Shown piece by piece: positions 26,985-35,497 of a DNA stretch of 64,000 nucleotides. Origin of the DNA: Oceanospirillales bacterium (GTDB lineage Bacteria > Pseudomonadota > Gammaproteobacteria > Pseudomonadales > Balneatricaceae). Location of the stretch: contig JAAEYW010000027.1 in NCBI GenBank assembly GCA_018223185.1, forward strand, positions 1-64,000, given 5' to 3'. Within the stretch, counting starts at the first letter, position 1; every line of letters begins with the position of its first letter. A program made the translations under genes and the position numbers. Under the pieces are notes generated by a model. The model saw only the letters and a program-made list of their open reading frames with translations, was not told the origin of the DNA and made no database searches.

Positions 26985-27383
26985 GATGCCGGTCGGAATC
27001 GCTGCAATAAAAGGTGCTTGTCGCCTGATTAGTTGTTTCAGCCGGCTGAATACAGGTATCACTTCCTTTGTTGCCCGGCTGAAAGAGCTGGCGAAGATTC
27101 CCGGAGATAAGCCGATTGATCTGTTTCATCCAATCGGGATTACGATCAGGCTGCCATCGATAAGCTTAGCGCAGATGCGGCAGGTGTTGCTTTGCATCTG
27201 CTGGTGAGTGGTAAAGATGGCCGGCTGGATTGCGACCGGATCTGTACTGCTGTGCCGGACTGGGCCGCCGCCAGTATCTGGTTTTGCGGGCCCGAGGAGT
27301 TCGGGCGCTCTATGTGTAAAGCGTTTCAGGCTCGGGTGGTACCGGCCAGACATTTCCATCAGGAACTGTTTCAGATGCGTTGA
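26985..27383 (+). pseudogene. relic of a ferredoxin/ferric-type NAD(P)H reductase
   Basis: The first frame reads NTGITSFVARLKELAK (degraded form of a GGIGITPFxxRL NAD-binding motif), then DLFHP. After a frame change near 27128 the reading continues RDYDQAAIDKLSADAAGV and LHLLVSGKDGRLDCDRI. It ends with the reductase tail IWFCGPEEFGRSMCKAF and HFHQELFQMR before the stop at 27383. The N-terminal FAD and membrane parts are absent. It is therefore a 5'-deleted, frameshifted remnant of an FNR-superfamily reductase. Confidence 0.75.
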
Positions 27384-27399
27384 CCGGTCAGAGGATCGT

Positions 27400-29199
27400 C
27401 TAATCCAGACCCGCAGCGAATCCGCTGCTTTTCAGATCTTCGATAACCTTCGGGTCACTGGGATGGTGATCCGAATTCTCAAAACTCATCGTCCGGTTGC
27501 GGCCATCTCTTTTCGCCTGATATAAGGCGTAATCAGCCGCTTCAAACAGCTCGTTTTCATGGTTGAAACGGGTGTCTGAGGTTGTAGCGTAACCAATACT
27601 AACGGTTAAGCCAAAACCGTTTGCTGTGTCTGTTTGAATCTGGTGCCGTACTCTTTCGGCAATAACAGCGGCCTCTGTTGTGGAGGTGTTTGGCAGAATC
27701 AGCACAAACTCTTCACCGCCATACCGGCACGGAGTAAAAGGCTTTCTGATGGTGCTTTTCAGAATCTTAGCTACGGCCAGCAGGGCTTTATCCCCTTCGC
27801 TATGCCCATGCGTGTCATTAAACTGCTTGAAGTGATCGATATCAATAACGGTAAGTGTCAGAGGCTGACCGGTTTTCTGTGCTTTTTGCATCTCCAGGCT
27901 AATCTGTTGATTAAAGTACCGACGGTTATGCAGCTGGGTAAGGGCATCATAAAAGGATTGCTGTTTGAGTTCATTCAGGCGGCTGGCAACCGCAAGACTC
28001 AACAGTATCATCTCAATCAGTGAACCCACCTGAAACGCATTTTGCGTCCAGAAATTATGGGGTGCCAGACCGAATGATTTCAGCATGTAAGCAAACACTG
28101 CAATCAGCAGCGCAGAAAATGCTGTCAGATAATAGCGGGCCGGTTTGGAACCTTCGATAAATGTAATAATGGCCATTATTAAAAAATGCCCACAGACGAT
28201 AATTGTCAGTATTGCCAGGGGGATAATCATGGTGTGATAGCTTACGAAGGGGGATATCACCAGGCATACCAGTGACAGCCATTCAAGCAGCGAGGCAAAC
28301 AGGTCCGACCGGCGGGCCAGTTGAGCTGTGGAGAGGATTGATCGGGTGAAACGTAATCCCCACAGTAATGAAAGCGACAGCAGAAATAGTAGGCTCTGAT
28401 TTGCAAGCCAGGTATTTTCGGGCCAGAGATATTGAAAGCTGAGGCCGTTGTGTACCGACATATAAAGACCGTAACTCAGCACATAGAGCAGGTAGTATGC
28501 GAAGGTTTTTTCCCTGACGGTCACAAACATAATCAGGTTATATATGATGAGTACAATGAACCCGCCGTAATAAATGCCCAGTGACAGGTACTCTTTGCCG
28601 ACCAGGTCTATGAGGTTCTTCTCACTGTGGGCGAATAAGCCAATGTTCATCGATCCTTGTGTTTCAAATCTGATATATATATCGCTTGTGCCGGAAGGCG
28701 CCAGTGTGACAGGAAACAGAAATGAGCGGTGATCAATCGGGCGGTTATGGAACGGTTGTTTATCCCCGGTAGTAATGTGTTGCCACTGAGCATTCTGATC
28801 CTGATACCAGAAATCAATCAGGTCGATCAGAGGATAATCCTGGCGAATTGTTAGCTGTTGAATCGCATTCTGTGCATTATGCAGCTGCAGCTTTACCCAC
28901 CAGGTGGACTCGGTAAAGCCAAAATTAGGTGAGCGGTTGCCCACGGCCTGAAAGTCAACTGGGTCTTTAACACTACTGATCTGTTCAAAACTTAAACTGC
29001 CGGATTTGTCTTCCAGTAAACCCATATAGGGAATAAGGTCGAGACGCTCCAGAGTTGGTGTTATCTTTGCCGGGGCCGGATATCCGGTATCAGCGTACAG
29101 GCGGCTGTTTAGAAGCAGGCCAGAACTGATCAGACAGACACAGACCAGTAGTGTCGTTATGTGAATGCGCCGATAGGTGCGCTTGAGGTGTGCCATCAT
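27400..29199 (-). CDS. diguanylate cyclase with 7TMR-DISM sensor
   Basis: Membrane c-di-GMP synthase of 599 residues. After a signal segment it has a periplasmic 7TMR-DISMED2 domain (about 45-185, FTESTWWVKLQLHN then LPLIDLIDFWYQ-like sequence). Seven membrane helices follow (about 195-400). The GGDEF domain (about 430-585) has DIDHFKQFNDTHGHSEGD and an intact GGEEF in CRYGGEEFVLILPN. The RxxD inhibitory site is not preserved: RKPF occupies its position, so product inhibition is probably lost. It converges on the reductase relic and is divergent from the HD-domain gene. Confidence 0.92.
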   Translation of the reverse strand: MMAHLKRTYRRIHITTLLVCVCLISSGLLLNSRLYADTGYPAPAKITPTLERLDLIPYMGLLEDKSGSLSFEQISSVKDPVDFQAVGNRSPNFGFTESTWWVKLQLHNAQNAIQQLTIRQDYPLIDLIDFWYQDQNAQWQHITTGDKQPFHNRPIDHRSFLFPVTLAPSGTSDIYIRFETQGSMNIGLFAHSEKNLIDLVGKEYLSLGIYYGGFIVLIIYNLIMFVTVREKTFAYYLLYVLSYGLYMSVHNGLSFQYLWPENTWLANQSLLFLLSLSLLWGLRFTRSILSTAQLARRSDLFASLLEWLSLVCLVISPFVSYHTMIIPLAILTIIVCGHFLIMAIITFIEGSKPARYYLTAFSALLIAVFAYMLKSFGLAPHNFWTQNAFQVGSLIEMILLSLAVASRLNELKQQSFYDALTQLHNRRYFNQQISLEMQKAQKTGQPLTLTVIDIDHFKQFNDTHGHSEGDKALLAVAKILKSTIRKPFTPCRYGGEEFVLILPNTSTTEAAVIAERVRHQIQTDTANGFGLTVSIGYATTSDTRFNHENELFEAADYALYQAKRDGRNRTMSFENSDHHPSDPKVIEDLKSSGFAAGLD

Positions 29200-29557
29200 A
29201 ATAAATTATCTCTGACTCATCATGATCTAAAAAGTATGCGATAAATGTATGCTGAGATTAACACTGAAAACAGGACCGGGTTTATGCCCTGTATCGCAGT
29301 TTGGGGATGTAAGTGAGAAATGCTATAGCACTCGCTCTGTAATTAAAAGTAAGTATCTGATTTATATGTTGTTATACATCGACTCGTGGGTGAATGCTGC
29401 AAAAAGTAAAATGCATGTGGGGGAGAGGTGGATGACCCTGAGTCCTTAAGTGTTGAGGGTATACGACTATTGATTTCCGTATACTTATTGCGATTATGTC
29501 ATGAGATAAATTAGTCTATTATCATATGTCGGAACCTATCTTTCTCAGGAGAGCACT
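29200..29557. other. 358 bp gap with no gene recognised
   Basis: Divergent region between the 7TMR-DISM cyclase and the tandem-HD gene. A 66-codon plus-strand frame at 29249-29449 has no ribosome site, hydrophobic pattern or family resemblance and is not called. Probably holds the promoters of both flanking genes. Confidence 0.5.
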
Positions 29558-30832
29558 ATGGACCAGTCACCTGATTTAAACATTGATTTACGTCAGATGG
29601 TGATAGCGATTGAAACCGCGGTATCGCTTGTGGGGATGAACGATACTAATCACGGTAAGCGAGTCGGTTATATTGCCAGCCAGATCGGCAGCGAGTTGGG
29701 CTTTAGTGATTTAGATTTACAATATGTATTCGAATTAGGGTTGCTCCACGACTGTGGTGTTTCGACAGAACAGATGCATTCCAGCCTGGTGAATCATTTT
29801 GACTGGGTGGATGCACATGTACATTGCAACATTGGATATCAGCTTCTGAGGTCCTTCGAGCCTTTATCTAAATTCGCGATTCCTATTCTTTATCACCATA
29901 CCCCCTGGACTGAGTTATCTGATAAGAATATCAGTGTTCAGGATGCACGGATGGCCAATTTAATCTTCCTCTCCGATCGGATTGATGTACTTTCGGCGTC
30001 TCATTACGAGTCGGATATACTGTTGGCAAAGGATGCGATTGTGCAGTCCATTACGGGCTATTCCGGCAGCTATTTTGCGCCTGAGCTGGTAGAGGCCTTT
30101 CAGCGAATTGAACAGACAGAGGCGTTCTGGATTGCGCTTGAGGATCGTCATATCACCCGGTATACATGGGATATGGGACATATATCCAGTCATCAGCCGC
30201 TGACTCTGGGGCAAATTAAACAACTTTCGCTCATCATGTCATATATCGTCGATCAGAAGAGTCCCTTTACTGCGCAACATTCCGTAAGGGTCGCTGATGT
30301 TGCCAGATTTATAGCCAGTTCCTATGGCCTGTCTCCTGCGCAATGTGACAAGGTTGAGATTGCCGGGTTGCTCCATGATCTGGGTAAGCTGCATACACCC
30401 GATGATATTCTGGATAAGCCAGGAGCATTGAATAGTACTGAGCGCGCGATAATGAACCAGCATAGTTATGAAACCTATGAGATCCTGCGCCATATTGAGG
30501 GCTTGGGAGAGGTGGCCCGTTGGGCTGCTTTTCACCATGAGGGGGTTAATGGGGCAGGCTATCCCTTTCATCCTAAAGAGCGTGACTTAAGTACTGAAGC
30601 CAGAATTATTGCGGTGGCGGATATCTTTCAGGCGCTTGTTCAGGACCGGCCTTACCGCGACGGCATGAAGCTGGAGCAGGTACTGGAGATTATTAATGAA
30701 CTCAGTGATACCGGGAAGCTGGATAAAGAGGTTACGGTATTAGTTAACCGGCTGGCTGATCAGTGCTACGAAATCGCCAAAGGTACAGACCCAAACAACA
30801 ATCAGGCTTACCTGAACCTGTTTGCTGATTAA
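29558..30832 (+). CDS. tandem HD-domain phosphohydrolase, HD-GYP-like
   Basis: Predicted c-di-GMP phosphodiesterase of 424 residues with two HD modules. The first (about 10-200) has NHGKRVGYIASQIG, GLLHDCGVS and YHHTPW. The second (about 225-400) has QHSVRVADVARFIA, GLLHDLGKLHTPDDILDKPG, and the HD-GYP-type HHEGVNGAGYPF. No membrane or receiver domain is visible, so it is cytosolic. It lies beside a diguanylate cyclase transcribed away from it, which suggests opposing local control of c-di-GMP. AGGAGAG just before the ATG supports the start. Confidence 0.88.
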   Translation: MDQSPDLNIDLRQMVIAIETAVSLVGMNDTNHGKRVGYIASQIGSELGFSDLDLQYVFELGLLHDCGVSTEQMHSSLVNHFDWVDAHVHCNIGYQLLRSFEPLSKFAIPILYHHTPWTELSDKNISVQDARMANLIFLSDRIDVLSASHYESDILLAKDAIVQSITGYSGSYFAPELVEAFQRIEQTEAFWIALEDRHITRYTWDMGHISSHQPLTLGQIKQLSLIMSYIVDQKSPFTAQHSVRVADVARFIASSYGLSPAQCDKVEIAGLLHDLGKLHTPDDILDKPGALNSTERAIMNQHSYETYEILRHIEGLGEVARWAAFHHEGVNGAGYPFHPKERDLSTEARIIAVADIFQALVQDRPYRDGMKLEQVLEIINELSDTGKLDKEVTVLVNRLADQCYEIAKGTDPNNNQAYLNLFAD

Positions 30833-31186
30833 TCGCTGGTCTGATGCGGGTGTTGGCGTTTAATCTAGGGTTCTATCAAAGTTCTATACGTTGAATTGAC
30901 TGAGTTTATGACAGCGTTAGTCCTATGTGGATAATTTAGCAGTACATTTTTTTACAGTGTTTATGGCTTTTCTTTTTTTGCGATAAAAAGTCGTGTCCCC
31001 TTTGATGGGACTCATGTTGGCGGTGATCGGTGTACAGATGCTGATAATGGGAATCCGTGGCGCTATAGCGGGCTGAATAGTGTGAGCCCGGTTAAGTATC
31101 TGGTCGGCGTTTACCCCATTTTTCACTCGCCCGGCCTAAGATTACAGACAGTTTGATACGCCTGCCATTCAGAGAGATACAACCCG
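30833..31186. other. 354 bp gap holding a MarC-like relic
   Basis: Spacer between the HD gene and the DASS symporter gene. Apart from the MarC-like tail described separately it contains T-rich sequence near 30945-30985 and no gene that I can support. Confidence 0.5.
31002..31076 (+). pseudogene. C-terminal relic resembling a MarC-family membrane protein
   Basis: A frame of about 24 codons reads LMGLMLAVIGVQMLIMGIRG then AIAG and a stop. This closely resembles the last helix of MarC-family proteins. An in-frame TAA 18 bases upstream of the TTG at 31002 and T-rich sequence before it show nothing else of the gene remains. Short length makes the family call tentative. Confidence 0.45.
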
Positions 31187-32734
31187 ATGACCAACGACGA
31201 CAAGAGCGTCCATGATCATGACGAAGATTTTCTATCCCCCGAAGACCTTGGTGACCCTGCTAATACGGATGGGGCAAAACCGGCCGGAATACCAATAACC
31301 GGGCTGAGACTTGCCGGACTGCTGGGAGGACCAGTTGTTGCAACGTTTATTCTGCTGACAACCGCACCTGCAGGAATGCCCCCTGAGGCCTGGCGCCTGG
31401 TGGCCATGGCTTCGTGGATGGTGATCTGGTGGTTGAGTGAGGCGGTGGCTATCCCGGCGACGGCTCTCTTGCCGATCGTGCTGATGCCGTTGTTTCAGAT
31501 TGACAAGATTAAGCCTGTCGCTGCCAATTACGCACATCCGCTGATCTTCCTGTTTCTCGGAGGCTTTCTGCTGGCGGCAGCGATGCAGCATGTCGGTTTA
31601 CACCGCCGTATTGCGTTGCAGATTGTCAGCCGGGTGGGCACCTCGCCATCGAGGATTATTCTGGGCTTTATGCTGGCTACCGCTTTTCTGTCAATGTGGA
31701 TCTCCAACACAGCCACAACCATCATGATGTTTGCTGTGGGCCTGTCGGTGATCAATTTTGTCGCTCAACAAACAGATGATAAGCGGATAGTACGTAATTT
31801 TGGTGTCGCACTGATGCTGTCGATAGCCTACAGTGCTTCGATTGGCGGTGTTGGCACTCTGATCGGCACACCGCCGAATGCGCTACTGGCGAGCTTTCTG
31901 CAGAGCAATTACAACATCAGGATCAGCTTTTTTAACTGGATGTTGTTGGGAGTGCCGGTAGTTGCCATTATGTTGCCGATCACCTGGTTGTTGCTGACAC
32001 GAGTACTGTTTCCTTCTCATCAGATCGCTATCAAAGACCCGGGTGTTGTGGTGCAGCGTGAGCTGGCGGGACTGGGTATTATGAGCCGGGGTGAAAAACT
32101 GGTCGCCATTGTCTTTCTCAGTGCTGCACTTGGCTGGATTTTCCGCAAATTTATTGTTGATCTGACCGGGTTGCCTCTGGATGACACCATGATTGCGCTG
32201 CTGGCTGCACTGGTGTTGTTTGCGGTGCCTGTTTCCCGTGTAAAAGGCGAGTTTGCCCTGAATTGGGAGGCTGCACGTAACGTGCCCTGGGGTGTACTGC
32301 TGTTGTTTGGCGGAGGTCTGGCGCTGGCGGGTGGTTTTAAAGGGACCGGTCTGGCCGAGTGGATTGGTAATGCCGTTGCCGGGTTCGATGTCAGTACTCT
32401 GGCGCTGATATTGCTGGTGACCGTTGCCATCGTTTATCTCACCGAGATCACCTCTAATACCGCGTCAACTGCAACCTTCCTGCCGATACTGGCTGCAGTA
32501 GCCGTAGGCCTTGGGCTTGACCCGGTGGTGCTCTGTGTGCCGGTGGCCCTTGGGGCCTCAATGGCATTTATGATGCCAGTGGCCACGCCGCCCAATGCGA
32601 TCGTGTTCTCTTACGAACGTATGACGCTACGGGATATGGTGCGTGCCGGTTTTCTGCTCAACCTGGTGGCTATCGGCGTGGCTTTCGGGCTTTTTATCCT
32701 GCTGGCAAAGTGGGTCTTCGGCGTCAGCATCTGA
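31187..32734 (+). CDS. SLC13/DASS-family sodium:anion symporter
   Basis: Inner-membrane divalent-anion/sodium symporter (dicarboxylates or sulfate) of 515 residues with about twelve helices. Diagnostic segments are WWLSEAVAIPATALLPIVLM, SMWISNTATTIMMFAVGLSV (first SNT motif), GGVGTLIGTPPNALLASFL, YLTEITSNTASTATFLPILA (second SNT motif) and MPVATPPNAIVFSY. A soluble acidic N-terminal tail of about 40 residues is present. Likely C4-dicarboxylate uptake, but the anion is not decided by sequence. Monocistronic. Confidence 0.92.
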   Translation: MTNDDKSVHDHDEDFLSPEDLGDPANTDGAKPAGIPITGLRLAGLLGGPVVATFILLTTAPAGMPPEAWRLVAMASWMVIWWLSEAVAIPATALLPIVLMPLFQIDKIKPVAANYAHPLIFLFLGGFLLAAAMQHVGLHRRIALQIVSRVGTSPSRIILGFMLATAFLSMWISNTATTIMMFAVGLSVINFVAQQTDDKRIVRNFGVALMLSIAYSASIGGVGTLIGTPPNALLASFLQSNYNIRISFFNWMLLGVPVVAIMLPITWLLLTRVLFPSHQIAIKDPGVVVQRELAGLGIMSRGEKLVAIVFLSAALGWIFRKFIVDLTGLPLDDTMIALLAALVLFAVPVSRVKGEFALNWEAARNVPWGVLLLFGGGLALAGGFKGTGLAEWIGNAVAGFDVSTLALILLVTVAIVYLTEITSNTASTATFLPILAAVAVGLGLDPVVLCVPVALGASMAFMMPVATPPNAIVFSYERMTLRDMVRAGFLLNLVAIGVAFGLFILLAKWVFGVSI

Positions 32735-32952
32735 TTCTTTTTTCCGGTTTGCGTTACCCGCAGGCCGAGTTTTTTCTATGTTTAGCACCGGCATTTCCCT
32801 GTCGTATCCAGAACGCTGAGGCTTGCTGATGGTATAGTGCTGAGCTAAAGTTGAATATCTGGTTATCTGCGCCAACTCAGCCTTACCTGCTCTGTGGTGC
32901 TTTATTCAGCGAAGCTGTTTTTCTTCTCCTGCAAATGGAATGCGCACTGATT

Positions 32953-33285
32953 ATGTTCGAACTCAAAACTATCGCGCTCTTTATGATAACCGCTGTTGCT
33001 GAGATTATAGGCTGCTATCTGCCATATCTCTGGCTTAAACAGGATAAGAGTGTCTGGCTGCTGATTCCTGCAGCAATCAGTCTGGCACTGTTTGCCTGGC
33101 TATTATCGCTTCATCCAACCGCTGCGGGACGAGTGTATGCCGCCTACGGCGGTGTCTATGTCTTTGTCGCGTTGCTCTGGTTGTGGCTGGTGGATGGCAT
33201 CCGACCAACCACATGGGATATGGTTGGAGCGCTGGTCGCGCTGGCTGGTATGGCGATTATTATGTTCGCTCCTAAAACGGTGTAG
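32953..33285 (+). CDS. YnfA family small membrane protein
   Basis: UPF0060/YnfA protein of about 110 residues with four membrane helices. Seen in [59 protein letters not shown] and [19 protein letters not shown]. Its fold resembles small multidrug resistance transporters, and the function is not established. The ATG at 32953 matches the family start; longer in-frame extensions are not conserved-looking. Confidence 0.92.
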   Translation: MFELKTIALFMITAVAEIIGCYLPYLWLKQDKSVWLLIPAAISLALFAWLLSLHPTAAGRVYAAYGGVYVFVALLWLWLVDGIRPTTWDMVGALVALAGMAIIMFAPKTV

Positions 33286-33312
33286 CGGATTATCTACAGG
33301 GAGGAATTGAGG

Positions 33313-34029
33313 TTGAAAAACAGTAAAGCTGGCTGGATATTTTTAGGACTCTGCCTTTTTTTTGGCATGAGTAGTCTGGGCTATTTGCTCGGCGATGCGG
33401 CGATCAGATTCAAAGAATATGAGCGCACAGTGACGGTAAAAGGGTTATCTGAGCGGGAGTATAAAGCGGATATTGTTATCTGGCCGATTCAGTTTACGGC
33501 GGCAGGTAATGACCTGGCTGATATGTATCGCTCTATTGATCGTAGTACTGAAAAGATCCGTGCCTTTATTAAAAGCGCCGGCATTCCGGACTCTGAGATC
33601 TCTTTCTCATCTCCCGCCATTACCGACAAACTGGCTCAGCAATATGGAGATCAGTCACGGGCAGAGTTTCGCTATACCGCGTCGCAGATCGTGACCGTTT
33701 ATTCCGGCGATATTGATACCGTCCGAACGTTGATGGGCAAACTGTCCGAACTTGGAAAGCAGGGGATTGTGTTTAGCGGCGGTAACTATCAGGCTCAGAC
33801 GGAATATATTTTTTCCCGGTTGAATGAGGTTAAACCCGGAATGATTGAAGAGGCCACACGGGCGGCGCGCGAAGTGGCGGAAAAATTTGCCGCAGACTCT
33901 GAAAGCCGTTTAGGTAAAATACGCTCCGCGTCACAGGGGCAGTTCAGTATCAGCGAAAGAGATAAGAATAACCCTCATATTAAGAAGGTCCGGGTCGTAT
34001 CAACAGTGGCTTACTATCTGTCGGATTAA
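33313..34029 (+). CDS. SIMPL domain (DUF541) protein, membrane-anchored
   Basis: Periplasmic SIMPL-domain protein of about 238 residues with one N-terminal signal anchor (AGWIFLGLCLFFGMSSLGYL). The domain shows TVKGLSEREYKADIVIWPI, IRAFIKSAGIPDSEISFSSP and ATRAAREVAEKFAADSES. Family members in E. coli (YggE) are linked to oxidative stress, with unclear mechanism. The start is probably TTG at 33313, eight bases after GGAGG, since the TTG at 33307 is too close to that site. Confidence 0.87.
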   Translation: MKNSKAGWIFLGLCLFFGMSSLGYLLGDAAIRFKEYERTVTVKGLSEREYKADIVIWPIQFTAAGNDLADMYRSIDRSTEKIRAFIKSAGIPDSEISFSSPAITDKLAQQYGDQSRAEFRYTASQIVTVYSGDIDTVRTLMGKLSELGKQGIVFSGGNYQAQTEYIFSRLNEVKPGMIEEATRAAREVAEKFAADSESRLGKIRSASQGQFSISERDKNNPHIKKVRVVSTVAYYLSD

Positions 34030-34084
34030 ACTGCTCAGCGTTTACTGAGAGAGTTATCCGCTGTGAACTGAAACAGGGTGGTCT

Positions 34085-34468
34085 ATGCTGTCAGGAATTC
34101 ATCATATCGCAATCATCTGTTCTGATTATCAACAGTCGAAACATTTTTATGTCTCAATTCTGGGTTTAGAGGTGATTGCAGAAAATTACCGGGTTGAAAA
34201 AGACTCCTATAAGCTTGATCTGAAATTGCCTGATGGCGGTCAGATTGAGCTCTTTTCTTTCCCGGACCGCCCGGCAAGGCCCAGTTATCCTGAAGCCCAG
34301 GGGCTGCGGCATCTGGCTTTTTCCGTACGCTCCATTGCTGAGGCTGTGAACTGCCTGAAGGCGCATGGAATCGATACTGAGCCGGTTCGAATAGATCAGT
34401 ATACCGGCAGGCAGTTTACATTTTTCAGTGATCCGGATGATCTGCCACTGGAACTGTATGAGCTTTAG
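34085..34468 (+). CDS. VOC-family glyoxalase-like protein (YaeR/GloA2 type)
   Basis: Small metal-binding vicinal oxygen chelate protein of 127 residues. It begins LSGIHHIAIICSDYQQSKHF with a ligand His and continues FYVSILGLEVIAENYR, GGQIELFSFPDRPARPSYPE, GLRHLAFSVRSI and DPDDLPLELYEL with the last ligand Glu. The PARPSYPEAQGLRHLAF segment is typical of the YaeR subgroup. The substrate is unknown. Confidence 0.9.
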   Translation: MLSGIHHIAIICSDYQQSKHFYVSILGLEVIAENYRVEKDSYKLDLKLPDGGQIELFSFPDRPARPSYPEAQGLRHLAFSVRSIAEAVNCLKAHGIDTEPVRIDQYTGRQFTFFSDPDDLPLELYEL

Positions 34469-34513
34469 TTTATGCGCTTTAGTTTATGAGCCTTAATTAA
34501 GAGGGATCTCTAT

Positions 34514-34822
34514 ATGCTGGAACTGCGTCCAAACTGCGAGTGTTGCGATAAAGATCTGCCGCCTGATTCAGCTGAGGCCTGTATCTGCAGTTATGAATGT
34601 ACCTTTTGTCGCGACTGTGTTGATCATCAGCTGAACAATGTTTGTCCCAACTGCGGGGGTGGTTTTAGCCCTAGGCCGGTCCGGCCCGCTAAGGTGTACC
34701 GGGAAGGTGTGGGTTTACAATACCACCCGGCCTCAACCGTGCGTGTTCACACTGAGTTCAGTGCTGCCGAGCTGAGAGAGTTCAGCGATTCAATCAAAGC
34801 GATCAACGCTGAAAACAGATAA
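34514..34822 (+). CDS. DUF1272 domain protein
   Basis: Small cysteine-rich protein of 102 residues. The N-terminal part has eight cysteines in a zinc-ribbon-like layout: LRPNCECCDKDLPPDSAEAC, CSYECTFCRDC and NVCPNCGGGF, which define DUF1272. Likely binds zinc; role unknown. The C-terminal 35 residues are not part of the family core. It sits in a same-direction run of small stress-type genes with the VOC and DinB genes. Confidence 0.9.
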   Translation: MLELRPNCECCDKDLPPDSAEACICSYECTFCRDCVDHQLNNVCPNCGGGFSPRPVRPAKVYREGVGLQYHPASTVRVHTEFSAAELREFSDSIKAINAENR

Positions 34823-34853
34823 CTTAACATTCGAAAAGGGAGAGGGTGGTGTA

Positions 34854-35402
34854 ATGGATCTCAGAGCGCATTTCATACTGATGGCGGACTACAATATACG
34901 CATGAATGGTCAGGTGTATGATGCCTGCGCCAGACTGGATGCGGACAGGTTAAGTGAAGACAGTGGTGCGTTTTTTGGTTCAGTGCTGGGTACCCTTAAC
35001 CATATTCTGGTGGGAGACCTGCTGTGGTTAGCGCGGTTTGCGTCACATTCAGACCGCTATCATGCTCTGGCTAACCTCAGCACATTGCCAAAGCCGCAAG
35101 CGCTGGATGAGATTATCTATGCCGATCTGCTATCGCTTGTTAGCGCCCGTACAACCATAGATACCATAATCAGACGGTGGTTGTCTGAAGAGGTAACTGC
35201 AGATGATTTCAATTGCACGCTGGTCTATGCCAATTCGAAAGGGGTGGTCAGCGAACGGGATTTTGGCGAGTTAGTGTGCCATTTTTTCAATCATCAGACC
35301 CATCACCGGGGGCAGGCATCTGCGTTGTTGTCTCAGCACGGTATCGATGTGGGTATAACGGATCTGTTAATTGATATACCCGATCATCTTAACCATTCCT
35401 GA
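34854..35402 (+). CDS. DinB family four-helix-bundle protein
   Basis: Predicted metal-binding DinB/YfiT-like protein of 182 residues. Three metal-ligand histidines are suggested by GTLNHILVGDLLWLARF in the first half and FFNHQTHHRGQASALL near residue 150. Some DinB-fold proteins are thiol-dependent transferases, but nothing here indicates a substrate. The ATG has GGGAGAGG upstream. Confidence 0.9.
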   Translation: MDLRAHFILMADYNIRMNGQVYDACARLDADRLSEDSGAFFGSVLGTLNHILVGDLLWLARFASHSDRYHALANLSTLPKPQALDEIIYADLLSLVSARTTIDTIIRRWLSEEVTADDFNCTLVYANSKGVVSERDFGELVCHFFNHQTHHRGQASALLSQHGIDVGITDLLIDIPDHLNHS

Positions 35403-35497
35403 TAGGGAAAGGGGTGCCGCCCCTATCCACTGTTTGGCTGCGCTCAGGCTGCAGTCACTGCGGTGCCTGGATCGGTGATCCTTTGATGTGAGTCGCT

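Noticed and set aside
29249-29449. 66-codon plus-strand frame upstream of the tandem-HD gene.
   Set aside because: No ribosome site, no recognisable motif, and lies in a probable divergent promoter region.
30923-31126. 67-codon minus-strand frame opposite the MarC-like tail.
   Set aside because: Lysine-rich antisense of a T-rich and MarC-like sequence; the plus-strand reading explains it better.
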